Positions 8,864 through 17,986 are shown, counted from the stretch's first letter. The stretch: 64,000 nt of DNA from Arthrobacter sp. Leaf141 (GCF_001424565.1 NZ_LMOL01000016.1:222523-286522), one strand, 5' to 3'. Numbers and translations are program-made. Notes: a model not told the origin generated them from the letters alone.

Positions 8864-11542
8864 ATGAGCGACGAAACACCCGAGAACCCGGCCGCCGACG
8901 CCGGCACTCCGGATACCGTTCCCGCAGGCGACCTTGTGCTGGTGGACCGTGTGGAGCAGGTGGACCTGCAGACGGAAATGCAGCGCTCCTACCTGGATTA
9001 CGCCATGGCCGTCATTGTGGGCCGCGCGCTGCCTGACGTCCGGGACGGCCTGAAGCCCGTCCACCGTCGTGTGCTGTACGCCATGTTCGACGGCGGCTAC
9101 CGGCCGGAGCGTTCCTTTAACAAGTGCGCCCGCGTGGTGGGCGAAGTCATGGGCCAGTACCACCCCCACGGCGACACCGCGATCTACGATGCCCTGGTCC
9201 GCCTGATCCAGGACTGGACCATGCGCTACCCGCTGGCCCTGGGCCAGGGAAACTTCGGTTCGCCCGGCAACGACGGCGCCGCTGCACCCCGGTACACCGA
9301 AACGAAGATGGCCCATTTGGCCATGGAAATGGTTCGGGACATCGACGAGGAAACCGTCGACTTCCAGGACAACTACGACGGCAAGAACCAGGAACCCACC
9401 ATCCTGCCGGCGCGGTTCCCCAACCTCCTGGTCAACGGTTCCTCCGGCATCGCCGTGGGTATGGCCACGAACATTCCGCCGCACAACCTCCGAGAGGTTG
9501 CCGACGGCGTCCAGTGGTACCTCGCCAACCCCGGAGCCAGCCGCGAAGAGCTCCTCGAAGAGCTCCTGCTGCGGGTCAAGGGACCCGATTTCCCCACCGG
9601 TGCCACGATCCTGGGCCACAAGGGCATCGAGGACGCCTACCGGACCGGCCGCGGTTCCGTCACCATGCGTGCCGTGGTCAACGTCGAGGAGCTCCAGGGC
9701 CGCACGTGCCTGGTGGTCACCGAACTGCCCTACCAGGCCAACCCGGACAACCTGGCCATCAAGATTGCCGAACTGGTCAAAGACGGCAAGATCTCCGGCA
9801 TCGCGGACCTCCGCGATGAAACGTCGGGCCGCACCGGCCAGCGCCTGGTCATTGTGCTCAAACGTGACGCCGTGGCCAAGGTGGTCCTGAACAACCTTTA
9901 CAAGCACACGGAGCTGCAGAGCAACTTCTCCGCCAACATGCTGGCGATTGTTGACGGCGTTCCGCGGACTTTGAGCCTGGATGCCTTCATCCGGCACTGG
10001 GTCACCCACCAGATGGACGTCATCGCACGCCGCACCCGGTACCGCCTGCGCAAGGCCGAAGAGGAAGCACACATCCTCCGCGCGCTGCTGAAGGCCCTGG
10101 ACATGCTGGACGAGGTCATTGCCCTCATCCGCGCGTCCAACACCACCGAAGCGGCCCGCGACGGCCTGATGGAACTCCTGGATATCGACGAACTGCAGGC
10201 CCGGGCCATCCTGGACATGCAGCTGCGCCGCCTCGCCGCCCTGGAACGCCAGAAGATCCAGGACCGGCACTCCGAACTCGAAGCCCTGATCGCCGAGTAC
10301 AACTCGATTCTGGCCTCCGAGGAGCGCCAGCGCGAAATCATCAGCACCGAACTCGCGGAAATCGTGAACAAGCACGGCGATGACCGGCGGACCCGGATCC
10401 TGATGGGCTTCGACGGCGACATGTCCATGGAAGACCTCATCCCCGAAGAGGAGATGGTGGTCACCATCACCCGCGGCGGCTACGTCAAGCGGACCCGCAG
10501 CGACAACTACCGCTCCCAGCAGCGCGGCGGCAAGGGCATCAAGGGCGCGCAGCTGCGCGGCGACGACGTGGTGGAACACTTCTTCGTCACCACCACCCAC
10601 CATTGGCTGCTGTTCTTCACCAACCTGGGCCGGGTCTACCGGGCCAAGGCCTATGAACTGGTGGAGGCGGGCCGCGACGCCAAGGGCCAGCACGTGGCCA
10701 ACCTGATGGCCTTCCAGCCGGACGAACACATCGCGCAGGTCCTTGACCTCCGCGACTACCAACAGGCGCCCTACCTGGTGCTCGCCACCAAGCGGGGCCT
10801 GGTCAAAAAGACCCGGCTTGAGGACTATGACACCAACCGGTCCGCCGGCGTCATCGCCATCAACCTGCGGGACAACGACGAACTGGTCTCGGCCCAGCTC
10901 GTGTCCGAGACCGACGACCTCCTGCTGGTGTCGCGCAAGGGCCAGTCGATCCGCTTCACCGCCACCGAGGATGCCCTGCGTCCCATGGGACGCGCCACCT
11001 CCGGCGTGACCGGCATGAAGTTCCGCGAAGAGGATGAACTGCTGGCCGCCAACGTCATCACCGACGGTTCGTTCGTTTTCATCGTGACCGAGGGCGGCTA
11101 CGCCAAGCGGACCGCCGTCGAGGAATACCGCCTGCAGGGCCGTGGCGGCCTGGGCATCAAGGTGGCCAAGCTGGCGGAGGAACGCGGCGACCTGGTAGGT
11201 GCCCTGATCGTCCAGGAAGAGGATGAGGTCCTGGTGGTCATGGAAGGCGGCAAGGTGGTCCGCTCCTCCGTTTCAGGAGTCCCGGCCAAGGGCCGCGACA
11301 CCATGGGTGTCATCTTCGCCAAACCGGACAAGAACGACCGGATCATCGAAGTGGCGCGCAACAGCGAACGTGGTCTCGAGGGCGAGGAATCGCCGGAGGA
11401 TGACGTAACGTTGGCTGAAGATGGCGGGCCCGCCGGGGACGTCGCCGCGCAAGCATTGGCAGAAGAAGCACCGGCCGTTGAGTCTGAAGACTCCTCCGGC
11501 GACGAGCCGAACGAAGACAACACGGAGGTAACGAGTGAGTAA
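8864..11542 (+). CDS. gyrA: DNA gyrase subunit A
   Basis: GyrA carries the DNA cleavage-rejoining activity of gyrase. The 892-residue product has the catalytic Tyr in [10 protein letters not shown] and the quinolone-resistance region [12 protein letters not shown], where Thr sits at the position of E. coli Ser83. The GyrA-box-type motif QQRGGKG lies at the start of the C-terminal beta-pinwheel, which supports true gyrase rather than topoisomerase IV. A long acidic tail of about 60 residues follows the pinwheel. The last bases overlap the next gene by 8, suggesting coupling. Confidence 0.97.
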   Translation: MSDETPENPAADAGTPDTVPAGDLVLVDRVEQVDLQTEMQRSYLDYAMAVIVGRALPDVRDGLKPVHRRVLYAMFDGGYRPERSFNKCARVVGEVMGQYHPHGDTAIYDALVRLIQDWTMRYPLALGQGNFGSPGNDGAAAPRYTETKMAHLAMEMVRDIDEETVDFQDNYDGKNQEPTILPARFPNLLVNGSSGIAVGMATNIPPHNLREVADGVQWYLANPGASREELLEELLLRVKGPDFPTGATILGHKGIEDAYRTGRGSVTMRAVVNVEELQGRTCLVVTELPYQANPDNLAIKIAELVKDGKISGIADLRDETSGRTGQRLVIVLKRDAVAKVVLNNLYKHTELQSNFSANMLAIVDGVPRTLSLDAFIRHWVTHQMDVIARRTRYRLRKAEEEAHILRALLKALDMLDEVIALIRASNTTEAARDGLMELLDIDELQARAILDMQLRRLAALERQKIQDRHSELEALIAEYNSILASEERQREIISTELAEIVNKHGDDRRTRILMGFDGDMSMEDLIPEEEMVVTITRGGYVKRTRSDNYRSQQRGGKGIKGAQLRGDDVVEHFFVTTTHHWLLFFTNLGRVYRAKAYELVEAGRDAKGQHVANLMAFQPDEHIAQVLDLRDYQQAPYLVLATKRGLVKKTRLEDYDTNRSAGVIAINLRDNDELVSAQLVSETDDLLLVSRKGQSIRFTATEDALRPMGRATSGVTGMKFREEDELLAANVITDGSFVFIVTEGGYAKRTAVEEYRLQGRGGLGIKVAKLAEERGDLVGALIVQEEDEVLVVMEGGKVVRSSVSGVPAKGRDTMGVIFAKPDKNDRIIEVARNSERGLEGEESPEDDVTLAEDGGPAGDVAAQALAEEAPAVESEDSSGDEPNEDNTEVTSE

Positions 11543-12188
11543 TTCCGACTCATTTCCCAAGCCGAGCAGTTCTGCTCCCGATGGAAACCGGCCTTCGTCG
11601 GCTCCGCGGGTGAACGCCCCCCTCCGCCCGCAGCAGCGGCCGGCGGCTCCGGCGTCGGCCCCGGGCCAACGCCCGCAGGGCGCCCCGGGTGGCGGCGGCC
11701 AGCAGCGCCCCCAGCAGCCGTCCGGGCAGGGCCAGCGGCCTTCACCGGGTGCCGGCCAGCGGCCCGCATCCGCAGGGCAGGGCCAGGGTAATCCCGGGCT
11801 GGTCAAGCCCGCTCCCAAGGCCAAAGTCCGCCGGGCCAGGCTCCTGGTCAGCAAGGTGGATCCCTGGTCCGTCCTGAAGATGGCGTTCCTGCTGTCCGTT
11901 GCCTTGGGAATTGTCACGGTGGTGGCAGCGATCGTGCTGTGGACCGTCCTGGACCTCACGGGCATCTTCGACCAGGTGGACAGCCTGCTGGGCACCCTGG
12001 CCGGGTCCGAAGGCGGCGGCTTCGAGCTGAAGAAGGTGGCTTCGCTGGGGCAGGTGGCGTCCTTTGCCACCATCATCGCCGTCGTCAACGTTGTGCTGCT
12101 GACAGCCCTGTCGATGCTGTCGGCCATTCTGTACAACATCTCCGCCACTTTGGTGGGCGGCATCGGCGTGACCCTTACCGACGACTAA
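11535..12188 (+). CDS. DUF3566 membrane protein
   Basis: This 217-residue protein has a long disordered N-terminus (residues 1-95) rich in Pro, Gln, Ala and Gly, then the conserved [18 protein letters not shown] segment and two transmembrane helices (about 115-138 and 175-200) typical of DUF3566. The family is found directly after gyrA across actinobacteria; its function is unknown. The GTG start overlaps the gyrA stop region, so it is translated from the gyrBA transcript. A hairpin at 12197-12223 follows. Confidence 0.88.
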   Translation: MSNSDSFPKPSSSAPDGNRPSSAPRVNAPLRPQQRPAAPASAPGQRPQGAPGGGGQQRPQQPSGQGQRPSPGAGQRPASAGQGQGNPGLVKPAPKAKVRRARLLVSKVDPWSVLKMAFLLSVALGIVTVVAAIVLWTVLDLTGIFDQVDSLLGTLAGSEGGGFELKKVASLGQVASFATIIAVVNVVLLTALSMLSAILYNISATLVGGIGVTLTDD

Positions 12189-12196
12189 AACCCCCC

Positions 12197-12223
12197 TTTG
12201 CGCCGGTCCCGGGCCGGCGCAAA
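12197..12223 (+). terminator. Hairpin after the gyrBA operon
   Basis: A perfect 10-base stem, TTTGCGCCGG with CCGGCGCAAA, encloses a 7-base loop immediately after the DUF3566 stop. There is no T-run after it, as is common in actinobacterial terminators. It probably ends the gyrB-gyrA-DUF3566 transcript. Confidence 0.55.
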
Positions 12224-12231
12224 GACCCGAT

Positions 12232-12261
12232 TTGGGATCGGGCCGGGATGTGCTGTACAGT
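12232..12261 (+). promoter_or_regulatory. Candidate promoter for tRNA-Ile
   Basis: TTGGGA at 12232-12237 and TACAGT at 12256-12261 are spaced by 18 bases and lie 25 bases before the tRNA. They resemble sigma-70-type elements. This is pattern matching only. Confidence 0.35.
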
Positions 12262-12286
12262 CATATCTCGGCCCGATGAGGCATCG

Positions 12287-12360
12287 GGGCGTATAGCTCA
12301 GGCGGTTAGAGCGCTTCGCTGATAACGAAGAGGTCCCAGGTTCAAGTCCTGGTACGCCCA
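12287..12360 (+). tRNA. tRNA-Ile (anticodon GAT)
   Basis: The 74-base sequence folds as a cloverleaf. The acceptor stem GGGCGTA pairs with TACGCCC, the anticodon stem loop CTGATAA gives anticodon GAT, and the T arm CCAGG-TTCAAGT-CCTGG is perfect. The discriminator is A and no CCA is encoded. It stands between the gyrase operon and the DLW-39 gene. Confidence 0.97.
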
Positions 12361-12427
12361 CGGAACCTGTGCAGGTTCAAGCGGAGGCTTGGTTGTGGTA
12401 ACGCAATCAGGCCGGGATGGGGAGCAT

Positions 12428-12544
12428 GTGAAGAAGTTGCTGGTTCTGGCAGCCGCAATCGCAGCCGCCCTTCTTTACCGCAAGGCACAGGTTTCCGAAG
12501 CCCGGAAAACAGTCTGGAGCCAGTCAACCGACACGGTCGACTAG
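12428..12544 (+). CDS. DLW-39 family miniprotein
   Basis: A 38-residue frame begins at GTG 12428 (MKKLLVLAAAIAAALLYRK) after a strong GGATGGGGAG ribosome site. It has an N-terminal hydrophobic helix, a YRK junction and a short polar tail ending TDTVD. Length, sequence and location between tRNA-Ile and tRNA-Ala match the DLW-39 family of actinobacterial small proteins, whose function is not known. It is probably membrane-associated. It is below the size of most gene-finding cutoffs. Confidence 0.8.
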   Translation: MKKLLVLAAAIAAALLYRKAQVSEARKTVWSQSTDTVD

Positions 12545-12615
12545 CCCCGGAAACGGAACAGAAGCTGGTCAACAGTCTGCTGGTTCTGGGATATGATTAT
12601 CGGGTTGCCACTTAC

Positions 12616-12688
12616 GGGGGCATGGCGCAATTGGTAGCGCACCTGCTTTGCAAGCAGGGGGTTCGGGGTTCGAGTCCCCGTGCCTCCA
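12616..12688 (+). tRNA. tRNA-Ala (anticodon TGC)
   Basis: A 73-base cloverleaf. The acceptor GGGGGCA pairs with TGCCTCC (one G-T pair), the anticodon loop TTTGCAA gives TGC, and the T arm CGGGG-TTCGAGT-CCCCG is perfect. CCA is not encoded. A strong terminator follows 7 bases later. Confidence 0.97.
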
Positions 12689-12692
12689 CCGT

Positions 12693-12735
12693 AAAAAAAG
12701 TCCCGGCCCGCAGAAATGCGGACCGGGACTTTTTG
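12693..12735 (+). terminator. Terminator after tRNA-Ala
   Basis: A long stem (AAAAAGTCCCGG, then CCGCA, pairing with TGCGG and CCGGGACTTTTT) with a GAAA loop lies directly after the tRNA. A-run and T-run flank the stem, so it could also work in reverse. Confidence 0.9.
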
Positions 12736-12787
12736 TTGTGCCGGGAAGGTTCCGATTCCTGCCGCCCCGGCACACTAGTGTGGTGCA

Positions 12788-13714
12788 GTGACTTTCCTTC
12801 TTGCCACCCTGGGCGTCCTCGGTGTTGCCTCCTCCGGGCCGCTGATGGCCGCCACAATGGGTGCCACCAGCGTCAGCGCCCTGGCCATTGCCTTTTGGCG
12901 CAACGCCATCGGTGCGGCCGTGATGGCCACCCCCACCCTGGTCCGCACACCGCGCCAGTTTGGTCGGATCACCGGGCGCGAATTCCGGTGGTCGCTGGTG
13001 GCCGCTGCTGCGCTGGCGCTGCACTTCGCGTGCTTCATCACGTCACTGCAGCTCACATCGGTGGCGGCCGCCACGGCGCTGGTCTGCCTGCAGTCCGCCT
13101 GGATTGCCGTCTTCCAGCTGTTCCGTGGAACCCGGCACCGCTGGCAGGTGCTGGCCGGCCTGGGCGTGGCCTTCGGCGGGGTGGTGGCAATTACCGGCTT
13201 CGACATGGGTTCCTCGCCTGGGGCGCTGCTGGGTGACGTGCTGGCGGTGGCAGGAGGGGCGCTGGCCGGCGTCTACACGCTGGCTGGTGGTCAAGCCCGG
13301 CAGAGCATGACCACGGGAACCTATACAACGCTGTGCTACGGGATGTGCGCGGCCTTGGTGGCGGGCATGATGCTGATTTCCGGGCAGCCTCTCGCAGGCT
13401 TCGAAGCAACTGGCTGGCTGGGAATCGTTGCCATCACCGTGTGCGCCCAGCTGGTGGGCCACACGGCCTTCAACCACCTGCTGGCCACGATGAGCCCGCT
13501 GCTGGTATCCATGATCATCCTGCTGGAAATCCCGGGAGCCGCCCTGCTGGCCGCGGTTTTCCTCAGCGAGCAGCTTCCCGCGGGAACGTATGCCGGGCTG
13601 GCCCTGATTATGGTGGGGCTTGCCATTGTGGTGCTGGGCCAGAAGTCCAGCCGGAACGCGGGCAAAACCGATCAGGAGCCGGGCCAGGCGCTGCCGGGGC
13701 TTGGCACGGACTGA
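12788..13714 (+). CDS. EamA/DMT-family transporter
   Basis: This 308-residue integral membrane protein has about ten hydrophobic helices in two homologous halves, the EamA drug/metabolite-transporter pattern. The N-terminal half has ALAIAFWRNAIGA and ALVCLQSAWIAVF; the second half ends in ILLEIPGAALLAAVFLSEQLPAGTYAGLALIMVG, a typical EamA signature. Such proteins usually export small metabolites; the substrate cannot be told. The GTG at 12788 lacks a clear ribosome site. The tail after the last helix is short and charged. The gene converges on a glycosyltransferase 6 bases away. Confidence 0.85.
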   Translation: MTFLLATLGVLGVASSGPLMAATMGATSVSALAIAFWRNAIGAAVMATPTLVRTPRQFGRITGREFRWSLVAAAALALHFACFITSLQLTSVAAATALVCLQSAWIAVFQLFRGTRHRWQVLAGLGVAFGGVVAITGFDMGSSPGALLGDVLAVAGGALAGVYTLAGGQARQSMTTGTYTTLCYGMCAALVAGMMLISGQPLAGFEATGWLGIVAITVCAQLVGHTAFNHLLATMSPLLVSMIILLEIPGAALLAAVFLSEQLPAGTYAGLALIMVGLAIVVLGQKSSRNAGKTDQEPGQALPGLGTD

Positions 13715-13720
13715 ACGGTG

Positions 13721-14596
13721 TTACTGCCCGCCGCGGCGGGCGGGCTGCGCGGTGTTGACCGTGTGGATGGCACGGAGGATCTTTGCGGGGAAGTAGACCG
13801 AGAAGAACACCACCATGGGGGCTTTCAGTGCCATCTTCTTGACGTTGTGGGCCTTGTAGGTCCGGTCAAAGCGGGTGACGTAGTAGCGGTAGTCCCGGGG
13901 TGAGTCCTCCAGGCGCCGTGCGGACATCCCGGAGACCATTTGCGGCCAGTACTGGACCTTGAGCCCGTGATCGGCGAGATGCAGGGACAGGTCGATGTCC
14001 TCATGCATCTCGTCCTTCTCGTCCCGGCAGGTCTCGCTGCGGATGGTTTCCCAGGCCGTCGCACGGAGCGCCATGTTGGATCCGAAGAGGAAATGGTACT
14101 GCTGCTTGGCCAGCTTCAGCATCAGCTGGCGCATTTTGTCGTCCGCCTTCAGGCCGAACCTGCGCATGGGCATGTCGTAATACACCACAGGCCCGGTGGC
14201 TGCCTGGACCGACGGATCATGAAAGGCCCGCTGGACCTCTTCCACCCAGTCGGGCTCCACCACCGAATCGGCGTCGATCCGGCCCAGAATGTCACCCGTG
14301 GCGTGGTTCAGGCCGAAGTTCCGGGTGGGGATCAGGCCCTGGTCAGTGTCCTGGCTCAGGAGAATCACAGGACTCTCCGGGTATTCAAGCTGCATCTGCT
14401 GCACAATCGCGGCTGTCCGGTCAGTGGAGAGATTGTCCACCACGATGATCTCGTGGGCCGGCACGGACTGGTAGACGGCAGCAATGAGGCACTGCCGGAT
14501 GACGCTCTCCTCGTTGTAGGCCGGGATAACGATGGACACGCGGGGCAGCACGGCTGCGTCGTTCAAGGCATCCCCAGAGGATTGATCGGCTGACAT
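13721..14596 (-). CDS. Family 2 glycosyltransferase
   Basis: This 291-residue GT-A fold enzyme starts its catalytic domain with VSIVIPAYNEESVIRQCL, has the DxD-type metal site in RIDADSV, and the EDIDLSLHLADHG segment of family 2 enzymes that carries the catalytic acid. A C-terminal hydrophobic patch is present. It probably transfers a sugar from a nucleotide donor to a lipid or wall precursor; donor and acceptor are unknown. The frame is open to 14692, but the first 32 codons run across the perfect terminator hairpin at 14653-14688, so ATG 14596 is preferred. Confidence 0.85.
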   Translation of the reverse strand: MSADQSSGDALNDAAVLPRVSIVIPAYNEESVIRQCLIAAVYQSVPAHEIIVVDNLSTDRTAAIVQQMQLEYPESPVILLSQDTDQGLIPTRNFGLNHATGDILGRIDADSVVEPDWVEEVQRAFHDPSVQAATGPVVYYDMPMRRFGLKADDKMRQLMLKLAKQQYHFLFGSNMALRATAWETIRSETCRDEKDEMHEDIDLSLHLADHGLKVQYWPQMVSGMSARRLEDSPRDYRYYVTRFDRTYKAHNVKKMALKAPMVVFFSVYFPAKILRAIHTVNTAQPARRGGQ

Positions 14597-14652
14597 CAGC
14601 TTCAATGTAGCACCGTTCCCGTCCACGCCTGCCGGGGGCACCGGGCGTGGAC

Positions 14653-14688
14653 CACAAAGGGCCCCGTCCGTGGACGGGGCCCTTTGTG
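14653..14688 (-). terminator. Perfect hairpin terminator
   Basis: Two 17-base arms (CACAAAGGGCCCCGTCC and its exact complement) with a 2-base loop lie 17 bases after the stop of the minus-strand repeat protein. It most likely ends that transcript and separates it from the glycosyltransferase gene. Confidence 0.85.
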
Positions 14689-14704
14689 TCATCGGTGGGG
14701 ACAG

Positions 14705-15682
14705 TTAGTTGGTGCCCTTGTCCGTGTGGCCGATGTTGGCGGCGATGTTCTTCGTGGCCGTCTTGGCGTCCGTGGCAACCTTGGCGGCTGCATCAGCGGC
14801 GTCACCGGCAACGTGCTTGGCCTTATCTGCGGCATCGTCGACGCCGTCCTTGACGTCCGCTGCAACGTCCGCTGCCTTGTCCTTGGCCGCGGCCACGGCG
14901 GAGGAAGCTGCGCCGGCTGCGTTCTCTGCAGCGTCAGCGGTGTTTTCCTTTACGTCGTTGACCGTGGTGGCGGGAACGGGGGCGGGCGTGGGCTTCACGG
15001 GTGAAGGCGTCTTCCATGGATCCTCCACCGGCTTGGAGGCCTTCCATGCGGCAACACCGGCAGCGACCGCTGCTGCCACAATGCCGAAGACCAGCCAACC
15101 GCGCTTCTTAGGCTTTGGCTGGGCCACTTGGATTCCTACAGCCTTCCCGGCCCCGGCCGCTGCGGCCTTCAGCTGGCTGCCTGCCGCATGGGCCTGGTCC
15201 TGGAACGAGTGGACGATCCCGGCGTCACCGAGGCGCTGGGCTACGGCATCAACGCGTGCCGGCGCACCTTCAAGGGTGCGGTGCACAGCCTCGGAGGCGT
15301 TGCCGATCTGGTCCGACAGGCGGGGCAGGTAGTCAACAACCACCCGGTCGCGGGCGTTCAGCACCACGGGGGCCGCCTTGTCGAGGGCCTCATGCAGGCG
15401 GGGCGAGGCATTGTCCACAACGTCGCTGATCCGGGGGGCAAGGTGCGCCAAGCCATCCTGGATCCGCGGCGTAACTGTTGCAACGCCGTCGGCCAGGTTG
15501 TGGGCAGCGGACTTCAGGCCCTCCTGGATCTTGGGAGACGCAGTGTCCAGGCTGTGCTGGAGGCGGGGTACCGCCCAATCCACAGCTGCTTCCACGCGGG
15601 GGGTGGCCCAATCCCGGGCATTCTCCACTGCGCTGGTGACTGACTGCTCGAGGTCACGGGCAATTCGGTCCGACTTCTTCAC
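14705..15682 (-). CDS. 11-residue-repeat amphipathic membrane protein
   Basis: I do not recognise a named family for this 325-residue protein. Residues 27-114 read as eight consecutive 11-residue units of form x-P-R-[ILV]-x-x-[AGS]-[LV]-x-x-A (for example TPRVEAAVDWA at 27-37 and SPRLHEALDKA at 93-103). A single transmembrane helix lies at about 196-213 after a KPKKR stop-transfer cluster, followed by a Pro/Thr linker. Residues 245-320 are Ala/Lys/Asp-rich with further 11-residue periodicity, like LEA and apolipoprotein helices. Predicted role: membrane-bound, lipid-surface binding or envelope-protective protein. It is divergent from ppiA and has its own terminator. Confidence 0.75.
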   Translation of the reverse strand: MKKSDRIARDLEQSVTSAVENARDWATPRVEAAVDWAVPRLQHSLDTASPKIQEGLKSAAHNLADGVATVTPRIQDGLAHLAPRISDVVDNASPRLHEALDKAAPVVLNARDRVVVDYLPRLSDQIGNASEAVHRTLEGAPARVDAVAQRLGDAGIVHSFQDQAHAAGSQLKAAAAGAGKAVGIQVAQPKPKKRGWLVFGIVAAAVAAGVAAWKASKPVEDPWKTPSPVKPTPAPVPATTVNDVKENTADAAENAAGAASSAVAAAKDKAADVAADVKDGVDDAADKAKHVAGDAADAAAKVATDAKTATKNIAANIGHTDKGTN

Positions 15683-15837
15683 AACTACCTCCCGATTAAT
15701 GTGACGGTTCTGTGGTTAGCCTACGTGCCCAGCTCTTCACCGGCTATTCACTCTGCGGATTTTAGGCATATTTCACCCAGCGCGGAACTGCCGGTGCTGC
15801 AGGCACTCCCCCAGGGTGGCATGGGAGAATGGGGGCC

Positions 15838-16383
15838 ATGACTGCCATAGCAACTGCAAAAGCAACCATCCACACGAGCCTCGGCGACATCGTGGTTAAC
15901 CTCTTCGGTAACCACGCGCCCAAGACAGTGAAGAACTTCGTGGGCCTCGCCACCGGCGAGCAGGACTGGACCCACCCGGAAACCGGTGAGGCCAAGTCCG
16001 GCACGCCGCTGTATGACGGAACCATCTTCCACCGCATCATCAAGGACTTCATGATCCAGGCCGGCGATCCGCTGGGCCGCGGTACCGGCGGACCGGGCTA
16101 CCGCTTCGACGACGAAATCCACCCCGAACTCAGCTTCAACCAGCCCTACAAGCTGGCCATGGCGAACGCCGGCATCCAGATGGGCCAGGGAACCAACGGT
16201 TCGCAGTTCTTCATCACCACCATCCCCACCGACTGGCTGCAGGGCAAGCACAGCATCTTCGGCGAGGTGGCGGACGATGAGTCCCGCAAGGTAGTGGACG
16301 CGATCGAGGGCGTTCGCACCGGCATGGGTGACCGTCCGGTGGAGGATGTCACCATCAACAGCATCGACATCGAACAGCTGTAA
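15838..16383 (+). CDS. ppiA: Cyclophilin-type peptidyl-prolyl isomerase
   Basis: This 181-residue cytoplasmic cyclophilin catalyses cis-trans isomerisation of prolyl bonds during folding. Core motifs are FHRIIKDFMIQAGD (catalytic Arg), NGSQFFITT and HSIFGEV. No signal peptide is present. ATG 15838 is chosen over the in-frame ATG at 15829 because the GGGAG at 15823-15827 is correctly spaced only for the former. It is followed 9 bases later by the rhomboid gene and is probably cotranscribed with it. Confidence 0.94.
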   Translation: MTAIATAKATIHTSLGDIVVNLFGNHAPKTVKNFVGLATGEQDWTHPETGEAKSGTPLYDGTIFHRIIKDFMIQAGDPLGRGTGGPGYRFDDEIHPELSFNQPYKLAMANAGIQMGQGTNGSQFFITTIPTDWLQGKHSIFGEVADDESRKVVDAIEGVRTGMGDRPVEDVTINSIDIEQL

Positions 16384-16392
16384 CACCGCACC

Positions 16393-17271
16393 ATGAGTTA
16401 CGGAATTCCTTCGGCTGAGCCGTCCGCCCAGGCTCCGGTGTGCCCACGGCACCCGGACAGGCCCTCCTACGTCAGCTGCCAACGCTGCGGGCGGCCTGCC
16501 TGCCCGGAGTGCCAGCGGGCGGCCGCCGTTGGATTCCAATGCGTTGACTGCGTCAACGAAGCAAAACGTTCGACGCCGGAAGTACGGTCTGTTTACGGCG
16601 GCGCCGTAGCAACGGGCAAACCTTTGGTGACGTTCGTGCTTATCGCCGCCTGCGCCCTCCTGTATGTCCTGCAGTGGTTGGTGCCCAACGATGCCATCTA
16701 CCAGGCCCTCGGCTTCGCGAACATTTACGCGGAACCCCAATACGGCGAGTTTGAGCCGTGGCGGATGGTTACCTCCGCTTTCCTGCATTCGCAGGGTTTT
16801 GTCCTGCATATCGCCCTGAACATGTACATGCTCTGGATTTTTGGCCAGGCGCTCGAGCCGCTGCTGGGCCGCGTCCGTTTCCTTGCCCTTTACCTGCTCT
16901 CGGCCTTTGGCGGGTCCGTAGGCTACCTCCTGCTGACCTCCCTCTACAGTCCAGGCCAGCCGCTGTACGGGGTGGTGGGTGCCTCGGGTGCCATCTTCGG
17001 CCTGTTCGGCGCCATGCTGCTGGTCCAGCGCCAGCGCGGCGGGGACACGAGGCAGCTGTGGATCCTGATCGCCATCAATGGTGTCATCGGCTTCCTGGTG
17101 CCGCAGATCGCCTGGCAGGCCCACCTGGGCGGCCTGGTCACGGGTGCACTGGCAGCAGCCGTTATCGCCTACACCCCCCGCGGGCCCCGGCAAGGACTGA
17201 TCCAGGCCGCAGGGCTGGTGGCTCTCCTGGTCCTGCTGTCGGTGGCCGCCTGGGTACGGGTGAGCCTCTAA
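16393..17271 (+). CDS. Rhomboid intramembrane serine protease with N-terminal zinc finger
   Basis: This 292-residue protein joins a B-box-like zinc finger (residues 17-55, CPRHPDRPSYVSCQRCGRP then CPECQ and CVDC) to a rhomboid domain with six to seven helices. The catalytic Ser is in GVVGASGAIFGLFG and the His in WQAHLGGLVTG; an N-terminal-side HIALNMYMLW helix carries the conserved Asn. It cleaves membrane proteins within the bilayer; the substrate is unknown. The gene follows ppiA by 9 bases and ends at a terminator at 17292-17325. Confidence 0.92.
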   Translation: MSYGIPSAEPSAQAPVCPRHPDRPSYVSCQRCGRPACPECQRAAAVGFQCVDCVNEAKRSTPEVRSVYGGAVATGKPLVTFVLIAACALLYVLQWLVPNDAIYQALGFANIYAEPQYGEFEPWRMVTSAFLHSQGFVLHIALNMYMLWIFGQALEPLLGRVRFLALYLLSAFGGSVGYLLLTSLYSPGQPLYGVVGASGAIFGLFGAMLLVQRQRGGDTRQLWILIAINGVIGFLVPQIAWQAHLGGLVTGALAAAVIAYTPRGPRQGLIQAAGLVALLVLLSVAAWVRVSL

Positions 17272-17291
17272 CAGCCCTCGGCTTCCAACGG

Positions 17292-17325
17292 AACCCCCGA
17301 CGCCACCCGGCGTTGGGGGTTTTTG
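17292..17325 (+). terminator. Terminator after the rhomboid gene
   Basis: AACCCCC and ACGCC pair with GGCGT and GGGGGTT around an ACCC loop, followed by five T. The first DnaA box of the cluster begins at the next base (17326). Confidence 0.8.
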
Positions 17326-17986
17326 TTATCCACAGGGATTATCCACAGTGTTGGTAACTTACACACATGTAGTTCAAGCAGGCCATCGGCCTCTGGAGCG
17401 CCCTGCCGGGCTTTTGTTACCGAACGGTACAGCGGAATCCACAGCTGTGGATAACTCTTGGGGATACCAGTGTGTGTATGTGGAAAACCGGGCTGCAAAT
17501 GCTCCAAATGTGGAAAAACCACGCAAAGATTGCCATGGCTGCGTGCGGTCGCAGGCCAGCCGGCCTGCTTTCAACAGGCTTTTGCACACTGTTAATAAGT
17601 GACATCGGTGTAGTTAAGCCATAAAAACAGGGCACGATCGCCCCCATTCCGGTGATTTTCGCGAATCGGGCCGTCCCTGTATCCACAGTTGTGGATAACT
17701 TGTGGGTATCCCAGTGTTGGTAAGTGGATAAGTACGCCGCAGGCTTGCAGGCGGATAGCCAGCCGGGAAGCGGGTCAATCGGTGCGCTTTTTAATGAAGG
17801 TGCTTCAAACGCGGCGCATCGGCTCCACGAGCCCCGGTGCCGTTGTGGGAATGCCCGGATTTATCCACAGGCAATCCACACTGTTAATAACCGTCACCTG
17901 GCCACGGAACGGGCCCACTGCCGCCATTGGGGGCCTGTGGGCCGGGCGCACCCGGCAGCATCGGACGTTATCCACACTGTGGATAA
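17326..17986. other. DnaA-box cluster outside oriC
   Basis: A gene-free region of about 750 bases between the rhomboid gene and tag. Perfect 9-base DnaA boxes (TTATCCACA or complement) are at 17326-17334, 17339-17347, 17446-17454, 17690-17698, 17861-17869, 17968-17976 and 17978-17986. One-mismatch copies are at 17479-17487, 17509-17517, 17679-17687 and 17723-17731, with weaker ones at 17435-17443 and 17872-17880. Several form facing pairs. Likely a DnaA-titrating or initiation-control locus, or an accessory origin. No protein, RNA gene or promoter is evident inside it. Confidence 0.8.

Noticed and set aside
8819..10762. A 647-codon minus-strand open frame over gyrA
   Set aside because: Shadow of gyrA; no protein family visible.
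14597..14692. An upstream start for the glycosyltransferase
   Set aside because: It would translate across a perfect terminator hairpin at 14653-14688.
15748..17193. A 481-codon minus-strand open frame over ppiA and rhomboid
   Set aside because: Shadow of two well-supported genes with active-site motifs on the plus strand.
17348..17602. Open frames in the DnaA-box region
   Set aside because: Short frames without ribosome sites or family features; the region is dominated by DnaA-box repeats.
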